A stretch of DNA of 64,000 bases from Arthrobacter echini (GCF_004803505.1 NZ_SSWH01000012.1:1-64000); one strand, 5' to 3'. Shown: positions 27,392-37,496, numbered from the stretch's first letter. The notes: generated from the sequence alone by a model not told the origin. Program-made: numbers and translations.

Positions 27392-28837
27392 ATGACGCGC
27401 CCGCTCGCCCTGCTGGCCGGGCTCCTGCTGCTCCTGGTCGGGTCGATCGTGGTGCCGGCCGTCGTGGATCCTGCCCCGTCCGGGCCGCCACCGGTCGTAC
27501 CGGCCCAGCAGCTCGTGCCGGCGACGGTTCCCGTGCCCGACGTCGTGACGCCGCTGTCCGCGTCGGCGCCGGGCCCCGATCCGGCCACGCTCGCCATGCA
27601 GCTCGGGACCGCACTCCGGCTCGAGGGCCCCGGGGACTTCGCCGGGACGGTCGTCGATCCCAGCGACGGCAGCGTGCTCTTCTCCCGGGACGCCGGGCGC
27701 CTGCAGGCACCGGCCTCGAACATCAAGGTGTTCACCGCCGCCGCGGCCCTGACGTACGCCGAGCCCGGAGACCGGCTGACGACGTCGGTCCTGCTCTCCG
27801 GCGCCCGGCCCGGCGTCCTCTACCTGCACGGCGGTGGTGACGTCCTCCTCGGGGCCGGGGACTCGGCGCCGGACGCCGTCGTCGGGCGGGCCGGACTCGG
27901 CACACTCGCCCGGGAGGCGGCCGAGGCGCTCGCTCCCGGTTCCGGCCCGTACGAGGTGCGTCTCGACGACAGCCTCTTCGTCGGCCCGGCCCTGAACCCC
28001 ACCTGGGCCCAGGGGGACATCGATGCCGGGCAGATCGCGCCGGTGCATGCCCTCGCCGTCGACCCCGCCGGGCCGGGGCAGGGGTGGGCCGGAGGGCCGC
28101 ACTCGCAGGACGCAGCCCTCGACGCCGCCGGGACGTTCGTGGCCGCGCTCACCGCGGCGGCTGCCGAGCGCGGCATCACGATCGATACAGGCAGCACAGG
28201 CAGCACGAGCAACACCGGCGTGCAGCGGGAGAGCGCACCCCGGGACGCCGCACTCCTCGCCGCCGTGGAGTCGGCACCGCTCCAGGATCAGGTACGCCAC
28301 ATGCTCGAGGCCTCCGACAACTACCTCGCCGAGGCGCTGGCCCGCATCGCGGCCCTCGGCAGTGGCCGGCCGGCGTCCTTCGACGGGGCCACACAGGCCC
28401 TGACCGCTGTCGCGGCATCTCTCGGTGTGCCGGTCGAGGGACTGCTGATCGGTGACGCGGCGGGCCTGTCCGTGGAGAACGCCGTGTCCCCGGAGCAGCT
28501 GGCGGCACTGATCCGCGGCATCACCACGAGCGCCGACCCTTCCCTGGCAGCGGTCGCCCGATCGCTGCCGATCGCAGGCGCCACGGGAACCCTGACCGAG
28601 CGGTTCAGCGCATCCGAGAGTGCCTCCGGCTCTGCCTCCGCCGCGGGTGCCGGCGTGGTGCGCGCCAAGACCGGGACGCTGAACGCGGTCACGGCCCTGT
28701 CGGGCTACACGGTCACCGTCGACGGCCGCCTGCTCGTGTTCTCCTTCCTCGCCGCGGGACTCGACGGCAACACGGCCGAGGCCCGGTCCGCGGCCGACGG
28801 CGCTGCGGCGGTTCTGTCCACGTGCGGCTGCCGCTGA
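27392..28837 (+). CDS. dacB: D-alanyl-D-alanine carboxypeptidase/endopeptidase (PBP4 type)
   Basis: A 481-residue class C penicillin-binding protein trimming peptidoglycan stem peptides outside the membrane. Residues 5-25 form a signal or anchor segment, followed by a Pro/Val-rich linker to about residue 65. The active-site motifs are present: Ser109-x-x-Lys112 (SNIK), SDN in ASDNYLAEAL and KTG in RAKTGTLNAV. The segment between the first two motifs carries the PBP4-type insertion. Near 28190 a short Gly-Ser-Thr tandem (TGSTGST) occurs in that insertion. The ATG at 27392 has GAAAGGAC upstream. Confidence 0.92.
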   Translation: MTRPLALLAGLLLLLVGSIVVPAVVDPAPSGPPPVVPAQQLVPATVPVPDVVTPLSASAPGPDPATLAMQLGTALRLEGPGDFAGTVVDPSDGSVLFSRDAGRLQAPASNIKVFTAAAALTYAEPGDRLTTSVLLSGARPGVLYLHGGGDVLLGAGDSAPDAVVGRAGLGTLAREAAEALAPGSGPYEVRLDDSLFVGPALNPTWAQGDIDAGQIAPVHALAVDPAGPGQGWAGGPHSQDAALDAAGTFVAALTAAAAERGITIDTGSTGSTSNTGVQRESAPRDAALLAAVESAPLQDQVRHMLEASDNYLAEALARIAALGSGRPASFDGATQALTAVAASLGVPVEGLLIGDAAGLSVENAVSPEQLAALIRGITTSADPSLAAVARSLPIAGATGTLTERFSASESASGSASAAGAGVVRAKTGTLNAVTALSGYTVTVDGRLLVFSFLAAGLDGNTAEARSAADGAAAVLSTCGCR

Positions 28838-28857
28838 GCACCCCGGTTGCTGCATCT

Positions 28858-28885
28858 GGTTCCGGACACGCGGTTCCGGACACGC
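28858..28885. repeat. Perfect 14-bp tandem repeat
   Basis: GGTTCCGGACACGC occurs twice without a gap in the intergenic region after dacB. No function is suggested; it looks like a replication slippage product. Confidence 0.8.
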
Positions 28886-28955
28886 AGTGGCACCTCCCGC
28901 CCCGTTTCGCGCTCTCCCGCGTGGACCTGTCCGCGGGATGTGATCGAATAGGCGC

Positions 28956-30086
28956 ATGTCCAGCAACGAGACCGCAGTACCCCGCCCGCAGCTGGTGAAC
29001 TGGGACATGGCTGCCTCCACCGCGGCGTCCCTGACGCCCGCCGGACCGACCATGGAACCGGCCGAGATCGCCCGGTCCGTGCAGAACATCCGCCGGCTCG
29101 CGGACGAATCGGTGGCCCACGTCCATGCCATCTCACGACTCGATGCGGCGCGCGACCTCCGCGACTCCGAAGTCCTCGTCATCGACCGCGCGTCATGGTC
29201 CCGGGCCAACGCGCAGAGCTTCCGCACCCTGCTGGAGCCTGCCCTGGACCAGCTCGCGGCAACGCGTCCGGACGTGATGCGATCGGCGTCGCTCGCGCTG
29301 GGCGGCACCCTCACCGGAGCCCAGCTCGGCACCGTCCTCGCCTTCCTCTCAAGCAAGGTGCTGGGGCAGTACGATCCGTTCGTGGCATCGCGTCACGCTC
29401 AGGGTGGCCGGCTCATGCTCGTGGCGCCGAACATCATCTCGGTGGAGCGTGAGCTCAACGTGGACCCCTCGGACTTCCGTCTCTGGGTGTGCCTCCACGA
29501 ACAGACGCACCGGGTGCAGTTCGCAGCCGCGCCGTGGCTCAGGGACCACATGAGAACCCATATCGGTGAACTGACCTCGGGTCTGATGGACAAGGCCGAT
29601 TCCCTCTCGGAGCGGCTCGGCACCGCAGTGCGGAATCTGACCACCGCACAACGGCCGGACCGGACGGCGGTAGCCGGGCCGGGACCCCGGGACACCGGAC
29701 TGCTGTCCATCCTGCAGGGTCCCGAGGACAGGGCCAGGCTCTCGCACCTCACCGCCGTCATGAGCCTGCTCGAGGGACACGCGAACGTGGTGATGGACGG
29801 CGTGGACGGGAGGATCGTCCCCTCGGTCAAGACCATCCGACGGCGCTTCAACGCCCGCGGCACGTCCCGCGGGCCCCTCGAGAAGCTCATCCGCCAGCTC
29901 ATGGGCCTGGACGCCAAGATGCGCCAGTACAGCGACGGTTCCCGCTTCGTGCGCCGCGTGGTCAGCCAGACAGGGATGGACGGCTTCAACGCGGTGTGGG
30001 AGGCGGAGGCCAACCTGCCCACCGAGCAGGAGATCCACGCTCCCGACGAATGGATCGACAGGATGAGCCTGCGGCGTGATGGCTAG
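28956..30086 (+). CDS. Zinc-dependent metalloprotease, DUF2342 family
   Basis: A 376-residue member of the DUF2342/zincin_2 family of actinobacteria. The metal site is His181-Glu-x-x-His185 (HEQTHRVQF). LEGHANVVMDG near residue 270 supplies a conserved Glu-Gly-His that probably completes the zinc site. No signal peptide is visible, so it is cytoplasmic. The gene is almost always next to tilS in these genomes, and here the two overlap by 8-11 bp. The family has been annotated as linked to coenzyme F420 synthesis, but its substrate is not known to me. No strong ribosome site precedes the ATG. Confidence 0.85.
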   Translation: MSSNETAVPRPQLVNWDMAASTAASLTPAGPTMEPAEIARSVQNIRRLADESVAHVHAISRLDAARDLRDSEVLVIDRASWSRANAQSFRTLLEPALDQLAATRPDVMRSASLALGGTLTGAQLGTVLAFLSSKVLGQYDPFVASRHAQGGRLMLVAPNIISVERELNVDPSDFRLWVCLHEQTHRVQFAAAPWLRDHMRTHIGELTSGLMDKADSLSERLGTAVRNLTTAQRPDRTAVAGPGPRDTGLLSILQGPEDRARLSHLTAVMSLLEGHANVVMDGVDGRIVPSVKTIRRRFNARGTSRGPLEKLIRQLMGLDAKMRQYSDGSRFVRRVVSQTGMDGFNAVWEAEANLPTEQEIHAPDEWIDRMSLRRDG

Positions 30087-31167
30087 GCGCCCGCGACTGC
30101 TGCCGGTGGTCGGCACCGCGCGCAATCTGCTCACCAGGAGCCTCGAGGGGATCCTGGCGCAGACGCCTGTGACCGACGCGGACCTCCCCCTCCTCCTCGT
30201 CGCCTGCAGCGGCGGCCCCGACTCCCTCGCCCTCGCAGCCGTCGCAGCGCACCTCGCGCGCACGGGGAGGGCCAGGGTCGGCGCGGTCGTCGTCGACCAC
30301 GGACTCCACCCCGACAGTTCGGCGATCGCCCACCGAGCTGCGGCGACCGTGCGCGCCCTGGGTCTTGACCCGGTGCAGGTCCACAGCGTCACCGTGGACC
30401 ACGACGGCGGTCCGGAGGCGGCCGCCCGCGGTGCCCGGTACGCGGCGCTGGACTCCGCTGCGGCGGCACTGGGTGCATCCGCCGTCCTCCTCGGGCACAC
30501 GCTCGACGATCAGGCGGAGCAGGTGCTGCTCGGTCTTGCCCGTGGGTCCGGTACGCGGTCGCTGGCGGGCATGCCCGCACGGCGTGGTTCGTACCTGCGT
30601 CCGTTCCTGGACCTGCGGCGTACCGACACCGAAGCCATCTGTGGCTTCTACGCCCTCGAGCCCTGGCGCGATCCCGCCAATGCCGACCCCGCCTTCGCGC
30701 GGGCCCGCGTGCGCGGCGAGGTCCTGCCGTTCCTCGAGGACCGGCTCGGGCCGGGCATAGCCCAGGCCCTGGCACGGTCCGCGCGGATCCTCGGGCAGGA
30801 CGCCGATCTCCTCGCCGAGCTCGGCCTCGAGGCGTACACCGCGCTGCGGATCGAGGGCGACGACGGCGAGGTGCTCCTCCCCGAGGACGGGCTGCGCGCC
30901 CTGCCGGCCGCGCTGCGCCAGCGGGTCCTCGCCCGGGCGGCACTCGAGCTCGGGGCGGTCCAGCCGAGTTTCGAACGCCTGCGCGCCGCGGAGTCGCTGC
31001 TGCAGCGGAAAGGCTCCGCCGGGCCGGTGCAGCTCGGCGGCAAGGTGAGTGTCCGCCGGCAGGTGCGGGGCCGCTCGGTTCTCCGGGGAGAACCAAGCTA
31101 TGGCAATCTTGTTCTCGGCAGCAATGGTGACGGCGTGAGGACATCGCGCCGTCCGACCCAGGAGTAA
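30076..31167 (+). CDS. tilS: tRNA(Ile)-lysidine synthetase
   Basis: A 363-residue N-type ATP pyrophosphatase that converts C34 of the tRNA-Ile(CAU) anticodon to lysidine, essential for reading AUA. The PP-loop is ACSGGPDSLALAAVA near residue 45. VVDHGLHPDS and LLGHTLDDQAEQVLLGLARG follow, as expected, and the PARRGSYLRPFLDLRRTD stretch is typical. The C-terminal domain (after about 240) is shorter than in E. coli, as in other actinobacteria. Start codons GTG 30076 and ATG 30079 are adjacent; both overlap the metalloprotease end. hpt follows after 3 bases. Confidence 0.93.
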   Translation: MMARRPRLLPVVGTARNLLTRSLEGILAQTPVTDADLPLLLVACSGGPDSLALAAVAAHLARTGRARVGAVVVDHGLHPDSSAIAHRAAATVRALGLDPVQVHSVTVDHDGGPEAAARGARYAALDSAAAALGASAVLLGHTLDDQAEQVLLGLARGSGTRSLAGMPARRGSYLRPFLDLRRTDTEAICGFYALEPWRDPANADPAFARARVRGEVLPFLEDRLGPGIAQALARSARILGQDADLLAELGLEAYTALRIEGDDGEVLLPEDGLRALPAALRQRVLARAALELGAVQPSFERLRAAESLLQRKGSAGPVQLGGKVSVRRQVRGRSVLRGEPSYGNLVLGSNGDGVRTSRRPTQE

Positions 31168-31170
31168 TCG

Positions 31171-31722
31171 GTGGATTCCAACGACGTCCGGTCAGATCTC
31201 AAGCACGTCCTCTACACCAGGGAAGAGATCCAGCAGCGCGTCACCGAGCTCGCGCAGGAGATCGACGCCGACTACCAGGGTCGCGACATCCTCCTCGTGG
31301 GTGTCCTCAAGGGTGCCGTCATGGTCATGGCCGATCTCGCCCGAGCATTGCACTCGCATGTCACCATGGACTGGATGGCGGTCTCGTCCTACGGATCCGG
31401 AACGCAGTCCTCCGGCGTGGTCAGGATCCTCAAGGACCTGGAGACCGATCTGCTGGGCAAGCACGTCCTGATCGTCGAGGACATCATCGACTCGGGGCTG
31501 ACGCTGTCCTGGCTCAAGGCGAACCTGCTCTCGCGCGGACCCGCCTCCGTGGAGATCTGCACGCTGCTGCGCAAGCCCCACGCTGCCAAGGTGGAGATCG
31601 ACGTCAGGTACGTGGGCTTCGAGATCCCCAGCGAGTTCGTCGTCGGCTACGGGCTCGACTTCGCGGAGAAGTACCGCAACCTCGATTTCATCGGCACCCT
31701 GGCGCCCCACATCTACGAATAG
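31171..31722 (+). CDS. hpt: Hypoxanthine phosphoribosyltransferase
   Basis: A 183-residue purine salvage enzyme forming IMP or GMP from PRPP and hypoxanthine or guanine. The PRPP loop is VLIVEDIIDSGLTL. The GVLKGAVMVMADL and SSYGSGTQSSG flexible loop segments, and the C-terminal FVVGYGLDFAEKYRNL, match the family. GGAGTAATCG precedes the GTG start. It sits between tilS and ftsH, the same tilS-hpt-ftsH order seen in Bacillus and most actinobacteria. The 176 bases to ftsH probably carry a separate promoter. Confidence 0.96.
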   Translation: MDSNDVRSDLKHVLYTREEIQQRVTELAQEIDADYQGRDILLVGVLKGAVMVMADLARALHSHVTMDWMAVSSYGSGTQSSGVVRILKDLETDLLGKHVLIVEDIIDSGLTLSWLKANLLSRGPASVEICTLLRKPHAAKVEIDVRYVGFEIPSEFVVGYGLDFAEKYRNLDFIGTLAPHIYE

Positions 31723-31898
31723 GGCTTTCCCCGCTGCGATGCAGTACGCCCAGAGGGAACTATCGGCACCGGCTGCGCGTGATGCAGCACGGACGGTGTA
31801 TATCTTGTGAAGTCCGGCGGGCGTCGCGGAATTGTAGCGCGCGCACAGATTTCTGACACGTATCAGCAGGAGGGACAGGGCTCGCTGCCCTGAGGCGA

Positions 31899-33956
31899 AT
31901 GAAATTCAAGAACATCTTCAAGGGGCCGGTCGTCTGGATCGTCCTCGCGGTCGTGGCTCTCCTGCTGGTCCTGCCGAGTCTCTTCGGGGCGGGTAACTCC
32001 CGCGTGGACACCAATGTGGGTCTGCAGCTCCTCGAAGATGGCCAGGTGGCACAGGCCAAGATCTACGACGGCGAACAGCGCGTGGACCTCACCCTGCGCG
32101 AGGACTACGAGGATCAGGGCACCAGCGTCCAGTTCTTCTACAGCATCGCCCGCGCCGAGGACGTCGTGGATGCCATCAACGCCTCCGGAGCCGATAGTTT
32201 CACCGATCAGCCGGCCGAGAGCAACTGGTTCCTCAGCCTGGCCGGCCTGATCTTCCCCATCCTGATTCTCGGCGTCATCTTCTGGTTCCTGCTCAGCCGC
32301 ATGCAGGGCGGTGGGTCCAAGGTCATGCAGTTCGGCAAGTCCAAGGCGAAACTGATCTCCAAGGACATGCCTCAGGTGACCTTCGAGGACGTGGCCGGCT
32401 CCGACGAGGCGGTCGAGGAGCTCCTCGAGATCAAGGAGTTCCTCCAGGAGCCGGCGAAGTTCCAGGCACTGGGCGCCAAGATCCCCAAGGGTGTGCTCCT
32501 CTACGGCCCTCCCGGTACCGGCAAGACGCTCCTGGCCCGGGCCGTGGCCGGCGAGGCCGGCGTTCCGTTCTACTCCATCTCCGGTTCGGACTTCGTGGAG
32601 ATGTTCGTCGGCGTGGGTGCATCCCGCGTGCGGGATCTGTTCGAGCAGGCCAAGAACAATTCTCCGGCCATCATCTTCGTGGACGAGATCGACGCCGTCG
32701 GTCGTCACCGTGGAGCCGGTGTGGGCGGCGGGAACGACGAGCGCGAGCAGACCCTGAACCAGCTCCTGGTGGAGATGGACGGCTTCGATGCCACCACCAA
32801 CGTGATCCTCATCGCGGCGACCAACCGCCCCGACGTCCTGGATCCGGCGCTGCTGCGCCCGGGCCGCTTCGATCGTCAGATCGGGGTCGAGGCTCCCGAC
32901 ATGAAGGGACGTGCCCAGATCCTCGCCGTCCACTCCAAGGGCAAGCCGATGGCTCCGGGCGTGGACCTGAAGGCCGTGGCGAAGAAGACGCCGGGCTTCA
33001 CGGGCGCCGACCTGGCGAACGTCCTGAACGAGGGTGCTCTGCTCACGGCGCGCTCCAATGCGCAGCTCATCGACGATCGTGCGCTCGACGAGGCCATCGA
33101 CCGCGTGATCGCGGGCCCGCAGAAGCGGAGCCGCGTCATGAAGGAGCTCGAACGGAAGATCACGGCATACCACGAGGGCGGGCACGCGCTGGTGGCCGCC
33201 GCGCTGCGGAACACGGATCCGGTGACCAAGATCACCATCCTGCCGCGCGGGCGCGCACTGGGCTACACGATGGTCATGCCGAACGACGACAAGTACTCGG
33301 TGAGCAGGAACGAACTCCTCGATCAGCTCGCCTACGCCATGGGCGGCAGGGTCGCCGAGGAGATCGTGTTCCACGATCCCTCCACGGGCGCCTCGAACGA
33401 CATCGAGAAAGCCACGGGCACCGCGCGGAAGATGGTCACGCAGTACGGCATGAGCGAGCGTATCGGCGCCGTCAAACTGGGCCAGGGGTCCTCGGAGCCC
33501 TTCCTCGGCCGCGACATGGGCAACGACCGCGACTACTCCGACCAGATCGCCCTCGTGGTCGACGAGGAGGTACGGCGCCTGATCGACAACGCCCACGACG
33601 AGGCCTACCAGATCCTCACCGAGAACCGCGATGTCCTGGACCGTCTCGCGCTCGAGCTGCTCGAGCGGGAGACCCTCAACCAGGCGGAGATCGCCGAGGT
33701 CTTCTCCGACGTGCGCAAGCGGAGTCTGCGCGAGGTGTGGCTGTCCAAGGGATCCCGCCCCGTGCACTCGCTCCCGCCGGTCACCACCCGCAAGGAACGC
33801 GCCGAGGCGCTCGAGAGCGGTCAGCCCGCCCCGAACACCGTGGCTCCGCAGGACCAGATCGCCGCGGCCCACATCCCCGGGGACTTCGATGTGCATGGCT
33901 CGGACCTGCCCTCGGACGAGTCCCCGGGCAGCGACCCGGGGGGCCAGGAGAGCTAG
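31899..33956 (+). CDS. ftsH: ATP-dependent zinc metalloprotease FtsH
   Basis: A 685-residue membrane-bound AAA protease degrading damaged membrane and regulatory proteins. Two membrane helices (about 10-30 and 109-131) flank an extracytoplasmic domain. The AAA module has Walker A GPPGTGKT near 202-209, Walker B IIFVDEID near 260, and the [22 protein letters not shown]. The zinc site is HEGGH near 425. The C-terminal ~75 residues after the protease domain are polar and end in [10 protein letters not shown], a tail of the kind seen in related actinobacteria. GAGGCGA lies just before the ATG. Confidence 0.97.
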   Translation: MKFKNIFKGPVVWIVLAVVALLLVLPSLFGAGNSRVDTNVGLQLLEDGQVAQAKIYDGEQRVDLTLREDYEDQGTSVQFFYSIARAEDVVDAINASGADSFTDQPAESNWFLSLAGLIFPILILGVIFWFLLSRMQGGGSKVMQFGKSKAKLISKDMPQVTFEDVAGSDEAVEELLEIKEFLQEPAKFQALGAKIPKGVLLYGPPGTGKTLLARAVAGEAGVPFYSISGSDFVEMFVGVGASRVRDLFEQAKNNSPAIIFVDEIDAVGRHRGAGVGGGNDEREQTLNQLLVEMDGFDATTNVILIAATNRPDVLDPALLRPGRFDRQIGVEAPDMKGRAQILAVHSKGKPMAPGVDLKAVAKKTPGFTGADLANVLNEGALLTARSNAQLIDDRALDEAIDRVIAGPQKRSRVMKELERKITAYHEGGHALVAAALRNTDPVTKITILPRGRALGYTMVMPNDDKYSVSRNELLDQLAYAMGGRVAEEIVFHDPSTGASNDIEKATGTARKMVTQYGMSERIGAVKLGQGSSEPFLGRDMGNDRDYSDQIALVVDEEVRRLIDNAHDEAYQILTENRDVLDRLALELLERETLNQAEIAEVFSDVRKRSLREVWLSKGSRPVHSLPPVTTRKERAEALESGQPAPNTVAPQDQIAAAHIPGDFDVHGSDLPSDESPGSDPGGQES

Positions 33957-34058
33957 CCAGGACTAGGTGATCGGCAGTACAGCGGGTACTGTGCCGTGTC
34001 CGATGAAGGCTCCGATCAACAGTCCGCGGAACGTTCCGACGAAAGGGGGAGAAGGCTC

Positions 34059-34676
34059 GTGACAGACTTCGACGACGACGAGATGGACGCGGCTCTGGCC
34101 GCCGCCGGTCAGCCGGTCGACCAGGAGCGCATCCGCCGGGCGGTCAGGGAGATCCTCGTGGCCATCGGGGAGGATCCGGACCGCGACGGTCTGCTCGAGA
34201 CGCCCACACGGGTGGCCAGGGCCTACGCCGAGATCTTCGCAGGACTCCATCAGGACGCCGGCGAGGTGCTGTCCACCTCGTTCGACCTGAATCACCAGGA
34301 ACTCGTGCTGGTCAAGGACATCCCGTTCTACTCGACCTGCGAGCACCACCTCGTGCCCTTCCACGGCACGGCGCACCTCGGCTACATCCCCTCGGAGGAG
34401 GGCCGCGTCACCGGTCTGAGCAAGCTCGCCCGGCTCGTGGAGGTGTTCGCCCGCCGCCCGCAGGTCCAGGAACGGCTGACGACGCAGATCGTCGATGCGA
34501 TGATGGAACACCTCACTCCCAAGGGCGCGATCGTCGTCGTCGAGTGCGAACATCTGTGCATGTCCATGCGCGGGGTCCGCAAACCCGGCGCGAAGACGGT
34601 CACCTCCGCGGTACGGGGCCAGATCCGCGACACGGCGACGCGCGCCGAGGCCATGAGCCTCATACTCGGAAGATAG
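34059..34676 (+). CDS. folE: GTP cyclohydrolase I
   Basis: A 205-residue enzyme of the first step of folate synthesis, GTP to dihydroneopterin triphosphate. The zinc and active-site motifs are present: [32 protein letters not shown] and [16 protein letters not shown]. The GTG at 34059 was chosen because GGGGGAGAAGG lies directly upstream; an in-frame GTG at 33996 would add 21 polar residues without similarity. It is the first of four folate genes with tight spacing (10 bp to folP). Confidence 0.96.
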   Translation: MTDFDDDEMDAALAAAGQPVDQERIRRAVREILVAIGEDPDRDGLLETPTRVARAYAEIFAGLHQDAGEVLSTSFDLNHQELVLVKDIPFYSTCEHHLVPFHGTAHLGYIPSEEGRVTGLSKLARLVEVFARRPQVQERLTTQIVDAMMEHLTPKGAIVVVECEHLCMSMRGVRKPGAKTVTSAVRGQIRDTATRAEAMSLILGR

Positions 34677-34686
34677 GACTCACAGC

Positions 34687-35595
34687 ATGGATTCTCTCGC
34701 CGCAGCACCCGGCACCGGACCGGCGACCTCGCCCCTGCCCGTCATCCGCACGGTACGCGCCCCCCGGACCACCGCCGATCTGCCTGCGGACCGCGCCCTG
34801 GTCCTGGGGATCCTCAACGTGACGCCGGACTCGTTCAGCGACGGTGGCGATCACGCGACCACCGACGACGCCGTCGCGCACGGGTTGCGCCTGCACTACG
34901 GCGGCGCCGATATCATCGACGTGGGTGGCGAGTCGACGCGACCCCACGCGGACGAGGTACCCCTCGAGGAGGAACTGGCGCGCGTGCTGCCCGTGGTGCG
35001 GGCGCTCGTCAGTGCTGGAGCGCTCGTCAGCATCGACACGCGCCACGCGGAGACGGCCCGGCAGGCACTCGACGCCGGAGCGGGAATCGTCAACGACATC
35101 TCGGGGGACGGGTACGACCCGGACATGCCCGCACTCGTCGCCGAACGGCAGGTGCCCTACATCCTGACGCATCGCAGGGGTACCGCGAAGACCATGGACG
35201 GCATGGCGCAGTACGGGGACGTGGTGGCCGAGGTCGCCGCGGAACTCACCTCCCTGCGCGACCGGTTCGTCGAGGCCGGCGTCGACGCCGGGCAGATCAT
35301 CCTCGATCCGGGAATCGGGTTCGCCAAGACCGACGAGCACAACTGGGAGATCCTGCGCAATCTCGACGTGTTCCTCGGTCTGGGGCACCGGGTCCTCGTC
35401 GGTGCCTCCCGCAAGCGCTTCCTCGGCACCCTCCTCGCCAGCGCCGGCAGGACCGCCGCGCCCGCCGAGCGCGACCACGCATCCCTCGCCGTCGCCACCC
35501 TCGCGGCGGCCTCCGGCGCCTGGGGTGTGCGTGTCCACGATCCGCAGGCAGCGCTCGACGCCGTGAAGGTCGCAGCCGCCGTGGGCGTGCGGTGA
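34687..35595 (+). CDS. folP: Dihydropteroate synthase
   Basis: A 302-residue TIM-barrel enzyme joining para-aminobenzoate and dihydropterin pyrophosphate, the target of sulfonamides. Signatures: LGILNVTPDSFSDGG, DVGGESTRPHAD, IVNDISGDGYD, LDPGIGFAKTDEHNW and VGASRKRFLGTLL. The N-terminal ~35 residues precede the barrel. The stop overlaps folB start (GTGA), so these are coupled. Confidence 0.96.
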   Translation: MDSLAAAPGTGPATSPLPVIRTVRAPRTTADLPADRALVLGILNVTPDSFSDGGDHATTDDAVAHGLRLHYGGADIIDVGGESTRPHADEVPLEEELARVLPVVRALVSAGALVSIDTRHAETARQALDAGAGIVNDISGDGYDPDMPALVAERQVPYILTHRRGTAKTMDGMAQYGDVVAEVAAELTSLRDRFVEAGVDAGQIILDPGIGFAKTDEHNWEILRNLDVFLGLGHRVLVGASRKRFLGTLLASAGRTAAPAERDHASLAVATLAAASGAWGVRVHDPQAALDAVKVAAAVGVR

Positions 35596-36008
35596 CCGAC
35601 CGGGGAACTGCGGACGAGCCCGGACGGCCGGGCTCGCCGTCGGGCCGGCTCGACACCGTGGTCCTGCAGGGCATCACGGCCAAGGGCCACCACGGCGTCT
35701 TCGCGCAGGAGCGCCGCGACGGGCAACCCTTCGTGGTCGACCTCGTGCTCCACCTCGAGCTGCAGCCCGCAGGCACCAGCGACGATCTCTCGCGCACGGC
35801 CCACTACGGCGAGCTCGCGCAGCGCGTCCATGACATCATCGGCGGCGAACCCTTCGAGCTGATCGAAGCACTGGCAGAGACCATCGCCACGGACGTCCTC
35901 GGCGGCTTCCCCGTGGAGTCCGTCGACGTGACGGTCCACAAACCGCGTGCGCCGATCCCGGTTCCCTTCGGTGACGTGGCCGTGACGGTGCGCAGGAGCC
36001 GGCCATGA
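35592..36008 (+). CDS. folB: Dihydroneopterin aldolase
   Basis: A 138-residue aldolase cleaving dihydroneopterin to hydroxymethyl-dihydropterin and glycolaldehyde. The fold begins at DTVVLQGITAKGHHGVFAQERRDGQPF, which contains the catalytic Glu and Lys region. A further signature is LSRTAHYGELAQRVHDII, then PFELIEALAETIA and VDVTVHKPRAPIPVPF. About 20 polar residues precede the fold. It overlaps folP at the start and folK at the stop by 4 bp each. Confidence 0.95.
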   Translation: MTDRGTADEPGRPGSPSGRLDTVVLQGITAKGHHGVFAQERRDGQPFVVDLVLHLELQPAGTSDDLSRTAHYGELAQRVHDIIGGEPFELIEALAETIATDVLGGFPVESVDVTVHKPRAPIPVPFGDVAVTVRRSRP

Positions 36009-36499
36009 GCGAACAGGTGCACTCCGTGCTGGCACTCGGGAGCAATCTGGGCGAGAGCAGGGACACACTGGTGAGCGCCGTCGAGGATCTCGTGGAGCCC
36101 GACGAGGTCCGTCTGCATGCCCTCTCGCCCGTGGTGCGGACCAGGGCGGTCGGTGGTCCCGAGCAGCCCGACTACCTGAACATGGTGATCGAGGTGGAGA
36201 CGAGCCTCGGCCCGTTCGAGCTGCTGGCGCACTGCCAGGGGGTCGAGGAGAAACACCGGCGACGGCGCACCGTGCGCTGGGGGCCCAGGACACTCGACGT
36301 GGACATCATCACCTACGGTTCCTGGACCTCGGACGACGACGTCCTTACTGTCCCGCACCCACGTGCCGCTTCCCGCGCCTTTGTCCTGCAGCCCTGGGCA
36401 TGGATGGACCCCCGGGCACGACTGGCAGGTCGACCCGTCAGCGAGCTTGCCGCCCGGGCCCCGGATCTTCCGGGCCTGACACTCCTCGAGGAGGACTAG
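36005..36499 (+). CDS. folK: Hydroxymethyl-dihydropterin pyrophosphokinase
   Basis: A 164-residue kinase transferring pyrophosphate from ATP to 6-hydroxymethyl-dihydropterin, giving the FolP substrate. Family features: LALGSNLGESRDTL, QPDYLNMVIEVET, the signature RRRTVRWGPRTLDVDIITYG and the C-terminal VPHPRAASRAFVLQPWA. It overlaps folB by 4 bp (ATGA). With folE, folP and folB it forms the complete pterin branch of folate synthesis. Confidence 0.96.
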   Translation: MSEQVHSVLALGSNLGESRDTLVSAVEDLVEPDEVRLHALSPVVRTRAVGGPEQPDYLNMVIEVETSLGPFELLAHCQGVEEKHRRRRTVRWGPRTLDVDIITYGSWTSDDDVLTVPHPRAASRAFVLQPWAWMDPRARLAGRPVSELAARAPDLPGLTLLEED

Positions 36500-36505
36500 G
36501 ACGCG

Positions 36506-36988
36506 GTGAGCTCTCTTCGCTTCCGCTGGCTCGGCCTGGTGTCCCTGATGGCAGGGCTGCTCGGGTGGCTGGCGAACTGGCTGGCAACGCGCAACGGCTA
36601 CGGAGCGCCCACCCTGCCACTGACCTCCCTCGTGACCACCGCGGTGATCATCGCCATCACCCTGGTGTTCGGTGGCAGGGTGCTCCGGTGGAACAACGGC
36701 AGCCGGGACCGTCCGCTGGATCCGATCCTGGCGGCACGGACGCTCGTGCTGGCGCAGGCCTGCGCCTACGCGGGTGCGGTGAGCCTCGGGTGGCACGCGG
36801 GGATCTTCGTGGATCAGCTGGCGCTTCTGGCGGTCCGCTCCACCACCGCACCGCTGTGGGGGTCGATTGCACTGATGGTGGGCGGCATGGTGATGATTAT
36901 GGTGGGGCTGGTCGTCGAGAACTTCTGCCGACTTCCGCCCGACGACGACACAGGTGCCATGAGCCGGGACGAGGGGGAGTATGCGTAG
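36506..36988 (+). CDS. DUF3180 membrane protein
   Basis: A 160-residue membrane protein with four hydrophobic segments (about 7-27, 40-58, 75-100 and 112-132), matching the DUF3180 family that follows folK in many actinobacteria. Function is unknown. GTG start 6 bp after the folK stop; the end overlaps the next gene by 8 bp. The conserved position suggests cotranscription with the folate operon, but no role in folate metabolism can be read from sequence. Confidence 0.8.
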   Translation: MSSLRFRWLGLVSLMAGLLGWLANWLATRNGYGAPTLPLTSLVTTAVIIAITLVFGGRVLRWNNGSRDRPLDPILAARTLVLAQACAYAGAVSLGWHAGIFVDQLALLAVRSTTAPLWGSIALMVGGMVMIMVGLVVENFCRLPPDDDTGAMSRDEGEYA

Positions 36989-37496
36989 CGAACCGATCGA
37001 CCCGTCCGGGCTCGAGTGGTCCAGGGTCTCCCCGAAGTACCTGAGGGTCAGGGTCCTCGGCTGGCTGCTGGGCTCGCTGATCTGGCTGGTCATCGCGAGC
37101 GTGCCGCTGGTGCTGCGCCTGACCGGAGTGTGGGAACCCTTCCCGCCCGGATGGCTCGCCTGGTCGCTTCCCGCGCTCGTCCTCGTGATCGCGCTCTGGC
37201 GCGGGGTGCTGCTGCCGCGACAGGTCGCGGCCATCGGCTACGCCGAGCGCGACGACGACCTCCTCGTCCGCCAGGGGGTCTTCTTCCAGCGCACCATGGT
37301 GGTGCCCTACGGGCGCATGCAGTACGTGGACATCGCCGTCGGACCACTGCAGCGCGCATTCGGCATCTGCACGCTCAAGCTGCATACCGCCTCTCCGGCC
37401 ACCAACGCCCTGATCCCCGGCCTGCCCACCGAGGAGGGCACCAGGCTGCGCGAGCAACTCTCCGCACGCGGAGAATCCAGGCTGGCCGGGCTGTGA
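36981..37496 (+). CDS. Membrane protein with bacterial PH domain (YdbS-like)
   Basis: A 171-residue protein with two adjacent membrane helices (about 27-48 and 52-72) followed by one bacterial pleckstrin-homology domain of the bPH2 type, recognisable by RQGVFFQRTMVVPYGRMQYVDIAVGPLQRAFGI. This resembles B. subtilis YdbS. It overlaps the next, larger PH protein by 4 bp. The pair probably form one membrane complex; their cellular role is not known to me. Confidence 0.82.
   Translation: MRSEPIDPSGLEWSRVSPKYLRVRVLGWLLGSLIWLVIASVPLVLRLTGVWEPFPPGWLAWSLPALVLVIALWRGVLLPRQVAAIGYAERDDDLLVRQGVFFQRTMVVPYGRMQYVDIAVGPLQRAFGICTLKLHTASPATNALIPGLPTEEGTRLREQLSARGESRLAGL

Noticed and set aside
28190..28215. Short Gly-Ser-Thr tandem inside dacB as a regulatory repeat
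   Set aside because: It lies in a variable insertion of the protein and is too short to interpret.
31863..33896. A 677-codon frame antisense to ftsH
   Set aside because: The ftsH motifs on the plus strand are unambiguous, and the antisense product has shadow composition.
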